Shown piece after piece: positions 52,604-61,655 of a stretch of DNA of 64,000 bases; within the stretch, counting starts at the first letter, position 1; each line of letters opens with the position of its first letter. The notes beneath the pieces were generated by a model. That model made no database searches, had not been told where the DNA came from, and worked only from the letters and a program-made list of their open reading frames with translations. The position numbers were made by a program, and so were the translations under genes. The stretch comes from Microbulbifer sp. MKSA007 (GTDB taxonomy: Bacteria > Pseudomonadota > Gammaproteobacteria > Pseudomonadales > Cellvibrionaceae), in the NCBI GenBank assembly GCA_032615215.1, contig CP128433.1:4944501-5008500 (forward strand), read 5' to 3'.

Positions 52604-53512
52604 TTGCGTAGTAATGATTCCGCCTCAACCGGCCTTCTCGCCGGGATTTCCGCCTTCCTCATTTGGGGGCTGGCGCCACTGTACTTCAATAAATTACAGG
52701 ATATTCCCGCTGCGGAAATCCTTGCCCACCGCAGTATCTGGTCGCTGGTACTCGCTATTGGTATTCTGCTGATTGTACGCAAAATGCCGGACTTTCTGGC
52801 GACCCTGCGCGATGGCAAGAAGATGCGGATGCTGGCCCTGACCACGGTATTGATCGGCGGTAACTGGCTGGTGTTTATCTGGGCGATCAATAACGGCCAT
52901 TTGCTCGAGGGCAGCCTGGGTTACTACATCAATCCACTGATCAATATTTTGCTGGGGGTCCTGTTCCTGGGTGAGAAACTGCGGCGACTGCAATGGATCG
53001 CTGTAGCGCTGGCCGCTACCGGCATTGCCTATGAGCTTTGGCAGTTTGGTCGCATACCGATGATTGCCCTGTTCCTGGCCTGCTCCTTTGCGCTATACGG
53101 TTTGGCCCGCAAGCAGGCCCCTGTGGAAAGCCTTACCGGCCTCGCGGTAGAAACTCTCTTTATATTGCCAGTGGCCGTGATCTACCTGTTTTGGAGCGAC
53201 AGCCCCACCAGCAACTTGCTGAACAACAGCCTGGAGTTAAACAGCTTACTGCTCTTTGCCGGCCCCATTACCCTGGTTCCCCTGCTGCTGTTTACGATCG
53301 CCGCGCGCAGGCTCAACTTATCCACATTGGGTTTCCTGCAATACATCGGCCCCACACTGATGCTGGTGGTCGCCACCCAGGTATTGGGTGAGTCTTTCAG
53401 CGAAGAAAAGCTCACCACCTTTATGTTTGTTTGGCTGGGTCTAGCGCTCTACTCAGTCGACGCATTGGCACAGCGGAGAAAGCTGCATCTACAAGGTAAG
53501 GCAGCGCTTTAA
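52604..53512 (+). CDS. rarD: RarD-like EamA transporter
   Basis: A 302-residue protein with ten hydrophobic segments. It shows the RarD pattern: GISAFLIWGLAPLYFNKLQD, the EILAHRSIWSLV region, LIGGNWLVFIWAIN and GSLGYYINPLINILLGVLFL. The start is TTG 52604 with AGGTG 5 nt upstream; no ATG start fits. Substrate unknown; RarD was named for chloramphenicol sensitivity in Pseudomonas. It is monocistronic and upstream of the kinase. Confidence 0.9.
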   Translation: MRSNDSASTGLLAGISAFLIWGLAPLYFNKLQDIPAAEILAHRSIWSLVLAIGILLIVRKMPDFLATLRDGKKMRMLALTTVLIGGNWLVFIWAINNGHLLEGSLGYYINPLINILLGVLFLGEKLRRLQWIAVALAATGIAYELWQFGRIPMIALFLACSFALYGLARKQAPVESLTGLAVETLFILPVAVIYLFWSDSPTSNLLNNSLELNSLLLFAGPITLVPLLLFTIAARRLNLSTLGFLQYIGPTLMLVVATQVLGESFSEEKLTTFMFVWLGLALYSVDALAQRRKLHLQGKAAL

Positions 53513-53532
53513 CGGTAAAACCTGTGTAAGAA

Positions 53533-53561
53533 TGGCCGCCTAAATTAACCAAAGGCGGCCA
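53533..53561 (+). promoter_or_regulatory. Hairpin covering the ribosome-binding site of the LytS-like gene
   Basis: TGGCCGCCT / AGGCGGCCA is a perfect 9-bp GC-rich stem with an 11-nt loop. The right arm includes AGGCGG, the only candidate ribosome-binding site for the kinase ATG at 53564. It could terminate rarD transcription or hold back kinase translation. Confidence 0.6.
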
Positions 53562-53563
53562 TC

Positions 53564-54640
53564 ATGAATTACTCGCCGACAGCCAACCCAGCTCAAGTGC
53601 GACTGCTACCCAGCAGGCAGCGGTCGCTGACTGTTTTGCTCGCTACTCTGCTTTGGACCCTGCTACTCAGCTTCGGCTGGAAAGGTACTTATACAGAGCT
53701 CCTACTTCAAACCAGCACAGCTGCCATATCAGCACTGATTACTTTTTGCCTATTCGAGCAGTGGCCGCGCAACTTGCCTCAACGATTACTTCGCTGGGTA
53801 ATACAGGTGGTGGGTGTGGCAATCTCTATTCCACTGACATTGCTGATCCTGTCCCCTGCCTTGACAGAACCGGGGGCACTTCCACTTTGGCAGGACCACA
53901 GCCGACACTGGAGTTTTCTCCTGATAGCGGTGACCGGCATGTTATTCGGGCCCTGGCTCGCTATGTCTGCGCTGTTGCGCCAGCGGGATATTGCTGTACG
54001 AGAGCAGGCGCAACTTTTTGAACGGCAGCGGGGTGCCCTGGAGCACCAGGCGCTCAATGCGCGGCTGCGTTTATTGCAATCCCAGGTGGCCCCACACTTC
54101 TTATTTAATACACTCGCCAATGTACAAGAGCTGGTAGAGTCTTCATCCCCTCAGGCACCCGCACTACTGAACAACCTGATTGCCTACCTGCGCGCCGCAG
54201 TACCGAAACTTGAGTCGGAGCAAAGTACCCTCGAGCAAGAGCTAACTCTGGTGCAGGCTTACCTGGGCCTGATGCAAATGCGTATGCCGGATCGCCTGGA
54301 ATTTTCTATCAACGCTGATGACGAGGTGCGAAGTCAGTCTTGCCTGCCCATGTCTCTGATGTCACTGGTTGAAAATGCCGTCCGCCATGGCATAGACCCC
54401 AGTGAGGAAGGGGGACGCATTGATATTGAAATAAAGCTGGAACAGGGCCTCTGTATTGCCACCGTCACCGATAGCGGTATCGGCATCCAGGACAATTCCA
54501 ACAGTCTCGGGACAGGGTTGGCAACTTTGAGAGAGCGGCTACAACTGACCTATGGCGATAGTGCAGGCTTGCGTTTGATCGACCAACAGCCCACAGGTCT
54601 TTGTGCCGAATTGCTATTCCCCGCCGAGGAGCAAATATGA
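53564..54640 (+). CDS. LytS/YpdA-type sensor histidine kinase
   Basis: A 358-residue histidine kinase. The N-terminal ~140 residues hold about four membrane segments. The His_kinase domain has phospho-acceptor His178 in QVAPHFLFNTLANVQEL. The ATP site shows MSLVENAVRHGI, DSGIGIQDN and GTGLATLRERLQLTY. It belongs to the LytS/AlgZ family that pairs with LytTR regulators. It overlaps the regulator gene (ATGA), so translation is coupled. Its signal is unknown. Confidence 0.92.
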   Translation: MNYSPTANPAQVRLLPSRQRSLTVLLATLLWTLLLSFGWKGTYTELLLQTSTAAISALITFCLFEQWPRNLPQRLLRWVIQVVGVAISIPLTLLILSPALTEPGALPLWQDHSRHWSFLLIAVTGMLFGPWLAMSALLRQRDIAVREQAQLFERQRGALEHQALNARLRLLQSQVAPHFLFNTLANVQELVESSSPQAPALLNNLIAYLRAAVPKLESEQSTLEQELTLVQAYLGLMQMRMPDRLEFSINADDEVRSQSCLPMSLMSLVENAVRHGIDPSEEGGRIDIEIKLEQGLCIATVTDSGIGIQDNSNSLGTGLATLRERLQLTYGDSAGLRLIDQQPTGLCAELLFPAEEQI

Positions 54641-55419
54641 GTGCCACGCCCACCACCGCCTTAGTAGCTGACGATGAACCACTGCTGCGCCAGTCTTTGG
54701 TCCGCAAACTCAAAAGTGTCTGGCCGGAGCTGAAGGTTGTTGCGGAGGCCCGCAATGGTCGTGAAGCCGTAAAACTATTTGAAGAAAAGCAGCCCGATAT
54801 CTGTTTTCTGGATATCCATATGCCGGGTAAGTCCGGTATTGAGGCAGCCCAGAGTATCGGGCGTCGGGCCCATTTAGTTTTCGTTACCGCATACGACAAC
54901 TACGCCGTGGAAGCTTTTAGCCAGGGTGCACTGGACTACCTGGTAAAACCGGTAGAGATTGAGCGGCTCGCCGATACCGCCGAGCGGCTTAGGGAAAGGC
55001 TCAGCAGTTGCAAACCCGTCAATCATCAACAGGAGTTACTCGAGCAATTAGCGAGACAGCTTCAATCCAAGGAAGACAAACCATACCTGCGCTGGATTCG
55101 CGCTTCCATAGGCCAGCAATTGCGGATGATACCGGTAGAAGATGTGCACTATTTACGTTCAGATGAGAAGTATACCCTGGTCGCCTGGAGCGAATCCGGC
55201 AATAACAATCTCGAAGCCTGTATTCGCACGCCATTAAAGGATCTAACCCACCAACTTGACCCCGAACTCTTTGCCCAGGTTCATCGCTCTGTTGTCGTCA
55301 ATTTAAAGGCCGTTCGCCATGTAATAAGGGACGGAGATACCGCTCAAATTACCCTGCTAAATAGGGAAGAAATACTCCCCGTAAGCCGGCGTTACTTGCA
55401 TCTATTCCGCCAAATGTAA
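54637..55419 (+). CDS. LytTR-family response regulator
   Basis: A 260-residue regulator. The receiver domain has acidic pocket VADDEPLLRQ and phospho-acceptor Asp59 in DICFLDIHMPGKSG, and a C-terminal LytTR DNA-binding domain (about 150-255, RMIPVEDVHYLRSDEKYTLV to LPVSRRYLHLFRQM). ATG 54637 overlaps the kinase stop with GAGGAG upstream. This is the AlgR/LytR-type output of the kinase. Targets are unknown; LytTR sites are hard to spot by eye. Confidence 0.93.
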   Translation: MSATPTTALVADDEPLLRQSLVRKLKSVWPELKVVAEARNGREAVKLFEEKQPDICFLDIHMPGKSGIEAAQSIGRRAHLVFVTAYDNYAVEAFSQGALDYLVKPVEIERLADTAERLRERLSSCKPVNHQQELLEQLARQLQSKEDKPYLRWIRASIGQQLRMIPVEDVHYLRSDEKYTLVAWSESGNNNLEACIRTPLKDLTHQLDPELFAQVHRSVVVNLKAVRHVIRDGDTAQITLLNREEILPVSRRYLHLFRQM

Positions 55420-55557
55420 TCAGTTTTTTAGTAGGGGGCATTTAAAAGCCAATTTTTTCTCCGACGTAGGTCCGTAGAGATTATCCCGAATTTATTGGAC
55501 AGCATTAATTCTTGAACGAGAATTACATAAATCTCCATAAGATTGCCGGAAAGTTCA

Positions 55558-56007
55558 ATGAGCCGCCACCTGCTTTTCCTTGCTATTCTGACACTTGCAT
55601 TTATCTCGGAAAATATATTTGGCCAGGACAAAACCAACGACGTAAAGTTTGAAACTCTAGTTTCCTCTACAAAGGACTGGGAAGGACATTCCCTACCAAA
55701 AATGAAACCGGGGCAACCGGAATTAACGATTGTTAGCGTTACTATCCCGGTGGGCGAACAGATGCCCGTACACAAGCATCCAGTGCTAAATGGTGTCTAT
55801 GTAGCAGAGGGCACTTTAACCATTGTACTCCCAGGACAGAAGGAAACGCTTACTCTGGGGGCAGGTAAGGCATTTATCGAAGTTACCGACAAATGGCATT
55901 ATGGGCGCAATGATGGTGATACTCCGGTAACTATTATTCTCTTTTACTCCGGCCTGGAAGGACAGCCAACCACCATCTATAAAAATCCTGATGACAAACT
56001 AAGTTAA
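55558..56007 (+). CDS. Secreted cupin-domain protein
   Basis: A 149-residue protein with a signal peptide (LLFLAILTLAFISENIFG). A single cupin motif: PVHKHPVLNGVYVAEGTLTI, then LTLGAGKAFIEVTDKWHYGR, supplying His/Glu metal ligands. It could bind or oxidise a small molecule in the periplasm. ATG 55558 has GGAAAG 5 nt upstream; TTG 55543 is a poorer start. The function is unknown. Confidence 0.8.
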   Translation: MSRHLLFLAILTLAFISENIFGQDKTNDVKFETLVSSTKDWEGHSLPKMKPGQPELTIVSVTIPVGEQMPVHKHPVLNGVYVAEGTLTIVLPGQKETLTLGAGKAFIEVTDKWHYGRNDGDTPVTIILFYSGLEGQPTTIYKNPDDKLS

Positions 56008-56154
56008 TAGCAGCCTAAATCCTGATCCTTTACAAGGCATGAGTCCACGTCATCTACATACTTGACCAAAATTGTTAATCATTTTTTTGTACGTTTAAAA
56101 ATGTCTGCATATCCTTGGTATGTATTTTCCGCACCGACTGGAATCTATAAAACC

Positions 56155-57326
56155 ATGCGACTGATCGTTGATATATTTGCCACTCTTGCCCTCGGGGTGT
56201 TTTTCGCGATTTCAAGCCTGGCCGAGCAGCCTGAATCTCTGAAGCGTTACCCACCTTATGTGGAAGATGATGGCAAAATGCACATCTACTTTTGTGGAAC
56301 TGGCACGCCAGATCCGGGCTATCAATACTTGCGCCATCCCGCCTGCGTTGCTATTCGCAGCAGTGGGAAACTATTCCTCGTCGATGCCGGCGAAGGAGCT
56401 ACAGCAAGAATTGGCCAGCTCGGCCTTAATCTCGCCCAGCTGGACCCCATTTTTATTACCCACTGGCACTCGGATCACTTTGGTGGTTTGGCCATGGTGA
56501 TCAACGAGTCCTGGTTTGTTGGTGCCGACTCGCCTATTAATGTCTACGGACCCTACGGCATCCATCGCATTTTGGATGGAATTAACAAGAGTTTTGGGCC
56601 GGACATCCTTTTTCGATCGGCAAATAGGCAGGGAATTCTCGATCCAGTCCTAGCGGTCGCCACTCCCCACCTAGTGAATATTGCCGGGGATCAAAGCGAG
56701 GTCGTACAAGATGTGTGGCACCACAGGGATACTTATGTCTCTGTGTTTGCCGTACATCACGAACCGGTTTTTCCCGCATTTGGTTACGAGATACGTTTTG
56801 GCCCCTGTAAAGTCATCATTACTGGTGATACCCATGTTTTCGATGCGCTAGAGCCAATTGAACGGGATGCCGATCTACTGATTTCTGAGGCTCTCAGCTA
56901 TGCCCAATACATCAGCAAGCTGAAGCAAACCGGGGATAACCGTCGCGCTCGTTTGCGATATGAGAAGGCAAATCAAATTATCCACTACCATTCCAATACT
57001 CTGGACATTGCCAAGATGGCAACCAAAGCGGGAGTAAAATCGGTTGCCTTAACACACCTAATACCACCCCCGTTACTGAAGCTGACAAGATCGGCTTTAT
57101 TAAGGGAATGCGTAAATTCTATTCGGGCCCAATTCGGGTAATGGATGACCTGGATGAAATTGTGCTATCGGACAATGGACAGGGTACCTGTAAGGTTGAA
57201 TACCCTACTAACAAAGTTCCCACAAGTGCAAAACAGACTTCGGAGAAAAGTGATAAACCCCGCAAGAAGCCAGCCTCCACACCGAGTCCCTCCGAATCCA
57301 AGAAAGCCAGTCAACAACCCGATTAA
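56155..57326 (+). CDS. MBL-fold metallohydrolase, apparently frameshifted
   Basis: A metallo-beta-lactamase-fold hydrolase with a signal peptide (LIVDIFATLALGVFFAISSLA). The metal motif is THWHSDHFGG; the other ligands include the aspartate in VIITGDTHVF and the histidine in VALTHLIPPP. The first frame from 56155 ends at 57141 in a poor tail. A second frame from about 57072 carries the expected family ending (GFIKGMRKFYSGPIRVMDDL) and a Ser/Lys-rich tail. One extra C in the C5 run 57067-57071 joins them into 390 residues. It resembles periplasmic arylsulfatase/RNase Z-type MBL proteins. The second strand is real by homology pattern; a homopolymer error is likely. Confidence 0.75.
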
Positions 57327-57766
57327 CAGCAGGCTAAACAGTGTGAGCCGCATACGGTTGGCGACTCACAAAGCTTCTGGATGGCCATACCATCCCAAAT
57401 CACTTATCTCACTATTCCGCACTTCAAACCACGCTTTCCGCAGCCTATGCCTAGCTGGGTAGCGCACAACTCAATATTCCAATAGGTTTCTTTGCATACA
57501 GTGACTCTAAAGAGACCACCATGGCGTCAATAGCTAGTACCGCACACCCAATAGTCTCAGTACCGTTAGCGATACAGAATCTTTACCTCTATTCACAACG
57601 GAACAACACCATAAGTACGTCTTTGCTGACCATATTCTTCTTATGAAATTCCAGCTGATTACCGTGGTTGGAATTTCATCGCAGTCCCCTTTATATGGGT
57701 ACCGCGACTAGGACCTAACCGACTATTGGCTCTCTATCTGTCAATTTGATTTTACAAGGATATAAA
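57327..57766. other. Intergenic region with no recognised gene
   Basis: This 440-bp gap lies between the MBL gene and the DUF4386-like pair. It has the imperfect GTGAG/CTCAC pairing near 57342-57368 and otherwise unremarkable sequence. AAGGA at 57756-57760 is the ribosome-binding site of the next gene. No coding frame or RNA is recognised. Confidence 0.35.
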
Positions 57767-58498
57767 ATGACTCAAAAAGAATATGCCAGACTTTCTGGGC
57801 TTATTTATTTACTTACTATATTGTTGGGAATATTTTCTTTAGTATATGTGCCTTCTAAAATTCCCACAGCGTGGGAAAATGCATCATTAACAGCGCAAAA
57901 CATCCTGGAATATGAATTTCTATATAGATTAGGAATTTTAGGCGGGATACTTCTCTATATACTATTTTCAATACTGCCACTAGCTTTATATCGCACACTT
58001 GCACCTGTAAATAGAGGATGTGCGTTGTTAATGGTTATTTTTGCTCTCACCAGTATTCCATTTACTCTACTCAATATAGTTAACAAAGTTGATGCTCTCA
58101 CACTTCTTAGCGGAGCAGAATATCTCCTAGCTTTTGAAAAAGAACAAATTTATACCCAGGTATTATTGTTATTAAAATCGTATAGTAACGGAATCCAAAT
58201 AATCCATGCTCTCTGGGGATTATGGTTACTTCCTTTCGGATACCTGGTCTACAAATCAAACTTACTACCAAAAATACTGGGCATACTGTTAATGGCAGGA
58301 TGCCTTAGCTATTTAGTAAGGTTCTGCGCAAATTTACTTTTCCCTGAATATCAAATCCCCGCTTTTATTAGAGTACCCGCCTCTCTAGGGGAGATCGGAA
58401 CCTGTCTATGGTTACTAATTATGGGCATTAGAACTCCACCAACTATTACCGAATCAAATCAAAAGTTATCTACCAGTAAGATCGAGGGAATGTCATGA
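57767..58498 (+). CDS. DUF4386-family membrane protein
   Basis: A 243-residue integral membrane protein with about six hydrophobic segments. DUF4386 segments include YARLSGLIYLLTILLGIFSL and LYRLGILGGILLYILFSILP, and IIHALWGLWLLPFGYLVYKS. ATG 57767 is preferred (AAGGA 6 nt upstream). The stop overlaps the ATG of the next gene. AT-rich compared with neighbours. Function unknown. Confidence 0.8.
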   Translation: MTQKEYARLSGLIYLLTILLGIFSLVYVPSKIPTAWENASLTAQNILEYEFLYRLGILGGILLYILFSILPLALYRTLAPVNRGCALLMVIFALTSIPFTLLNIVNKVDALTLLSGAEYLLAFEKEQIYTQVLLLLKSYSNGIQIIHALWGLWLLPFGYLVYKSNLLPKILGILLMAGCLSYLVRFCANLLFPEYQIPAFIRVPASLGEIGTCLWLLIMGIRTPPTITESNQKLSTSKIEGMS

Positions 58499-58935
58499 AC
58501 GATAAAGACAACTTAAAGAGCACATCGACCAAGCTCACTGACAGTCATATAGATGTTAAGATTAAAATAGCCGGGCTATGGGCTTCAGTAGTACTACTTT
58601 ACATCTATGGGGATTTCTTTGGGCTATTTAGGACAGGAAAAATAGATAGAATAATTGAGGGGTTCGGGCCATTTGGAGCGGTCACACAAGAGTCACTACT
58701 TACTGTATCAATCATTGTGTCACTCCCCTGTATTATGGTTGCCCTTACTTTATTACTTAAACCATCTATCTCTCGCTGGATAAATATTATTACATCCTCA
58801 GCTTTCATTATTTTCTTATTTGTAACATTTTTAATGTCCACCTGGTATTTCTACTTCTATCTGGGATTTATCGAGATTATTCTCAAATTAGCTATTATTT
58901 GGCTGGCTTGGCGCTGGCCTCATGAGGAGTATTAA
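58495..58935 (+). CDS. Small membrane protein coupled to DUF4386 gene
   Basis: A 146-residue protein with about four hydrophobic segments (AGLWASVVLLYIYGDFFGLF; SIIVSLPCIMVALTLLL; IITSSAFIIFLFVTFLMS; YLGFIEIILKLAIIWLAW). It is not firmly recognised; it resembles DUF6326-like small membrane proteins. It begins inside the preceding stop (ATGTCATGA), so the two are translated together and probably form a partner pair. Confidence 0.65.
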   Translation: MNDKDNLKSTSTKLTDSHIDVKIKIAGLWASVVLLYIYGDFFGLFRTGKIDRIIEGFGPFGAVTQESLLTVSIIVSLPCIMVALTLLLKPSISRWINIITSSAFIIFLFVTFLMSTWYFYFYLGFIEIILKLAIIWLAWRWPHEEY

Positions 58936-59060
58936 TAGAGTTTTTGACCAAAGGAGAAGGAAAGAACATATTGTACTTGGGCACCGCCGCATAAGGCATG
59001 GATGGCGTCTTCGACCTTATCGGGGAAATTTACAGAGTGTTCATTTCTTCTAACTAAGGA

Positions 59061-59317
59061 GCCTCTAAATAACTCCGTAATGCCTCTGCGGGTCTTGAAG
59101 GCTGCAGATGTTAGGCGCAGCTAGCCGCGAATGGCCTAGTCCTTTGCAAGAGCTGCAACGCAGCAGCTGTGGCCTTCAAGGCCCGCCCTTCGGGGCTTAC
59201 AGAGCGACTCACACTCAGCGTTGCGACTTCTTGAAAGGTCTAGACATTCCTGCGAAGCCGCGCCTTGATTGTGAACCGCTCTGTATGCCAGAGGTATCAC
59301 GGAGTTATTCAGAGGCT
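59061..59317. repeat. MITE-like repeat, copy 2
   Basis: A 257-bp element with terminal inverted repeats (AGCCTCTAAATAACTCCGT left, complement of AGCCTCTGAATAACTCCGT right), about 93% identical by eye to 40662-40920. The flanks give CTAAG at 59053-59059 (ACTAAGG) and CCTAAG after the right end, consistent with a 5-bp duplication CTAAG if the element includes the flanking G and CC. No coding potential. Confidence 0.85.
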
Positions 59318-59377
59318 CCCTAAGTAGATTCGCTAAGGCTTTCCGAGTGAAAAGTGCAGGTCAAAACTCTGCGAGTT

Positions 59378-59398
59378 GAGCGATACAAGTTATCGCTC
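59378..59398 (-). terminator. Hairpin downstream of alpha/beta hydrolase
   Basis: GAGCGATA / TATCGCTC with a 5-nt loop lies 6 nt after the stop (minus strand). A short TTTT follows about 10 nt later, so it is a moderate terminator. Confidence 0.5.
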
Positions 59399-59403
59399 AC
59401 AGC

Positions 59404-60387
59404 CTATTTGGTTAACCACTCATCCATCGCCGCTAATATTTGATGGCGATAAGGTTGGGTTTCGTTAATCATCTGGTGCCGGGCACCGCGTATCAATACC
59501 CGGTGGCAATTGGGAAAACGATTCCGAACAGCATGAAGACCATAACGCCAATCAACGGTTTTATCATCCGTTCCCTGAACCAAAAGGATCGGGCGCGGGT
59601 TGCGTGCCGTGCGGGGAAATGTCTGCAACCAATCCACCATCGCCCTGAGCCAGCTCATAGAGATTGATTGAGATTGAAGGGGGTCCCTAAGTGCCTGACG
59701 TCGAGAAAACTCCACATCGTGGGTATTAATCGTAAAGGCCCGGCCGGGTTCGCGGATAAACAGGCGGCCCACATAATATTTCCAGCGATTTAGCCAGGCC
59801 CAGTTTGATGGCCTTACCAAGGGAGCCAACAAAAAGACCTTATCCAGAGGCTGCCAGCGGCTGTATTGCAGATGGGCCAGTAGTGCAGCGCCACCGGTGC
59901 TCTGGCCCATTGCATGCCAGGGCCCGGGCAACTTATTTCGCGCAATTTCCAACAGTCCATCAAACGCCTGGCGGTATTGCAGGAAAGTATGGATAGCAAC
60001 ACGCTCACCACTGGATAAACCATGTCCGGGGAAATCAAAAATCACTACATTGAGGTCCCGCTCCAAGCCAAAGCGGATTGCCGGGCCATAAATACCCGTA
60101 TGATCAAAATAGCCGTGGCAAATAAACAAGGTGCCCTTGGGTTTCTCGACCATCCAATACTGTGAAACCAGTTCAAATCCGGCAACTTTAAAAGTGCCTA
60201 CCCCGGTCTTATGGGCTCGGGGAAAATGCAAATCGTAAAAATTACGATAATCCCGCAGCTCTTTGCACAGAGGGGTTTCGTCAGCGCCGAAATCCAGTTC
60301 AGGCAACTTCTGACGCAATGCAGAGTAGTCCGGGCGCTTTATTACCGGGCTATTATCGTAGGTGCTGAGGTCTTGCAAAGTATCCAT
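59404..60387 (-). CDS. Lysophospholipase-like alpha/beta hydrolase
   Basis: A 327-residue alpha/beta hydrolase (Hydrolase_4/PldB-like). Nucleophile Ser163 lies in HAMGQSTGGAALLAHL. Upstream motif LFICHGYFDHTGIYGPAIRF and VVIFDFPGHGLSSGER; the His is likely near ARHQMINETQPYRH. It has no signal peptide. Probably cleaves lysophospholipids or monoglycerides. Next to the pgk-fba terminator. Confidence 0.85.
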   Translation of the reverse strand: MDTLQDLSTYDNSPVIKRPDYSALRQKLPELDFGADETPLCKELRDYRNFYDLHFPRAHKTGVGTFKVAGFELVSQYWMVEKPKGTLFICHGYFDHTGIYGPAIRFGLERDLNVVIFDFPGHGLSSGERVAIHTFLQYRQAFDGLLEIARNKLPGPWHAMGQSTGGAALLAHLQYSRWQPLDKVFLLAPLVRPSNWAWLNRWKYYVGRLFIREPGRAFTINTHDVEFSRRQALRDPLQSQSISMSWLRAMVDWLQTFPRTARNPRPILLVQGTDDKTVDWRYGLHAVRNRFPNCHRVLIRGARHQMINETQPYRHQILAAMDEWLTK

Positions 60388-60459
60388 TAGTGCAATGGTA
60401 CTGCATTTTGGCGGTAGGGGTAGTGATATCGTAGCGGGAAAGACAACCTGAAAAGAAAA

Positions 60460-60480
60460 AGGTGGGCATAGAGCCCACCT
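60460..60480 (-). terminator. Terminator of the pgk-fba operon
   Basis: AGGTGGGC / GCCCACCT with an ATAGA loop; on the minus strand it is followed by TTTTTCTTTTC. It lies 21 nt after the fba stop. Confidence 0.85.
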
Positions 60481-60501
60481 CTTCGCAACAGTGGAAGACT
60501 G

Positions 60502-61566
60502 TTACTTGATTTGCGGCTCCAGCTCACCGGCAGCGTAGCGTTCGCTCATAACATCGAGGCTAACAGGGCGAATCTTGCTGGCATTACCAGCAGTGCCAAA
60601 CGCCTCATAACGAGCGATACAGATTTCCTTCATCGCTTGCATAGCGGCTTTGTAGAACTTACGCGGGTCAAACTCAGATGGGTTCTGAGCCAGGAAGCGA
60701 CGTGTGGCACCAGTCGAGGCCAAACGCAGGTCGGTATCGATATTGACCTTGCGCACACCGTACTTGATACCTTCACAGATCTGCTCAACAGGAACGCCGT
60801 AGGTTTCCGGGATCTCACCACCAAACTCATTGATTACAGCCAGCCACTCCTGGGGTACAGAAGAGGAACCGTGCATTACCAGGTGGGTGCCTGGAATACG
60901 AGCGTGAATCTCTTTGATACGGTCGATGGCCAGGATGTCCCCGGTGGGCGGACGAGTAAACTTGTAAGCACCGTGGCTGGTACCGCAGGCAATTGCCAGG
61001 GCATCCACCTTGGTTTTCTGTACGAAGTCAGCGGCCTCTTCCGGATCGGTCAGCAGCTGGTCGTGGGACAACTTGCCCTCAGCGCCAACACCATCTTCCT
61101 CTCCAGCCATACCGGTTTCCAGGGAACCCAGGCAGCCCAGCTCACCTTCAACAGAAACACCACAGGCGTGGGCCATATCCACCGCGCGCTTGGTGACATC
61201 TACGTTGTACTCGTAAGAAGCCGGGGTCTTGCCGTCTTCCTCAAGGGAGCCGTCCATCATCACTGAGCTAAAGCCCAGTTGGATAGAGCGCTGGCAAACG
61301 GCGGGGCTGGTGCCGTGATCCTGGTGCATAACTACCGGGATCTCAGGGAACTCCTCAATAGCCGCAAGGATAAGGTGGCGCAGGAAGGGAGCGCCGGCGT
61401 ACTTGCGGGCGCCCGCAGAAGCTTGAACGATTACTGGAGAATCGGTCTCTTTGGCCGCTTCCATAATCGCACGCATCTGCTCTAGATTGTTTACATTAAA
61501 TGCAGGTACACCGTAGCCATGCTCTGCGGCATGGTCCAACATTTGGCGCAGGCTGATAAGAGCCAT
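60502..61566 (-). CDS. fba: Class II fructose-1,6-bisphosphate aldolase
   Basis: A 354-residue class II (zinc) aldolase that splits fructose-1,6-bisphosphate in glycolysis or joins trioses in gluconeogenesis. Visible segments: AFNVNNLEQMRAIMEAA, PVVMHQDHGTS (zinc histidine), DSSLEE-like MMDGSLEEDGKTP, EGELGCLGSLETG, ALAIACGTSHGAYKF, LVMHGSSSVPQEW and KVNIDTDLRLA. It is the Calvin-type subgroup of class II by length. AAAGGAA lies 6 nt before ATG. It follows pgk by 89 nt. Confidence 0.95.
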   Translation of the reverse strand: MALISLRQMLDHAAEHGYGVPAFNVNNLEQMRAIMEAAKETDSPVIVQASAGARKYAGAPFLRHLILAAIEEFPEIPVVMHQDHGTSPAVCQRSIQLGFSSVMMDGSLEEDGKTPASYEYNVDVTKRAVDMAHACGVSVEGELGCLGSLETGMAGEEDGVGAEGKLSHDQLLTDPEEAADFVQKTKVDALAIACGTSHGAYKFTRPPTGDILAIDRIKEIHARIPGTHLVMHGSSSVPQEWLAVINEFGGEIPETYGVPVEQICEGIKYGVRKVNIDTDLRLASTGATRRFLAQNPSEFDPRKFYKAAMQAMKEICIARYEAFGTAGNASKIRPVSLDVMSERYAAGELEPQIK

Positions 61567-61655
61567 AATTAATTCCTTTCTCGTCTACTCGTAGTATTTG
61601 TATTTTTGCTTTTATGACCTGCCTGCAAATTGCGACAGGCCTTATTTTTCGTTAT

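Larger units (their letters stand above)
58936..59403. other. Intergenic region holding MITE copy 2
   Basis: The 468-bp gap holds the MITE-like repeat and a hairpin GAGCGATA / TATCGCTC (59378-59398) directly after the lipase-like gene stop on the minus strand, probably its terminator. No other gene is seen. Confidence 0.6.

Noticed and set aside
60511..61266. A 251-codon plus-strand frame opposite fba
   Set aside because: It lies antisense to a complete class II aldolase and shows no recognisable domain.
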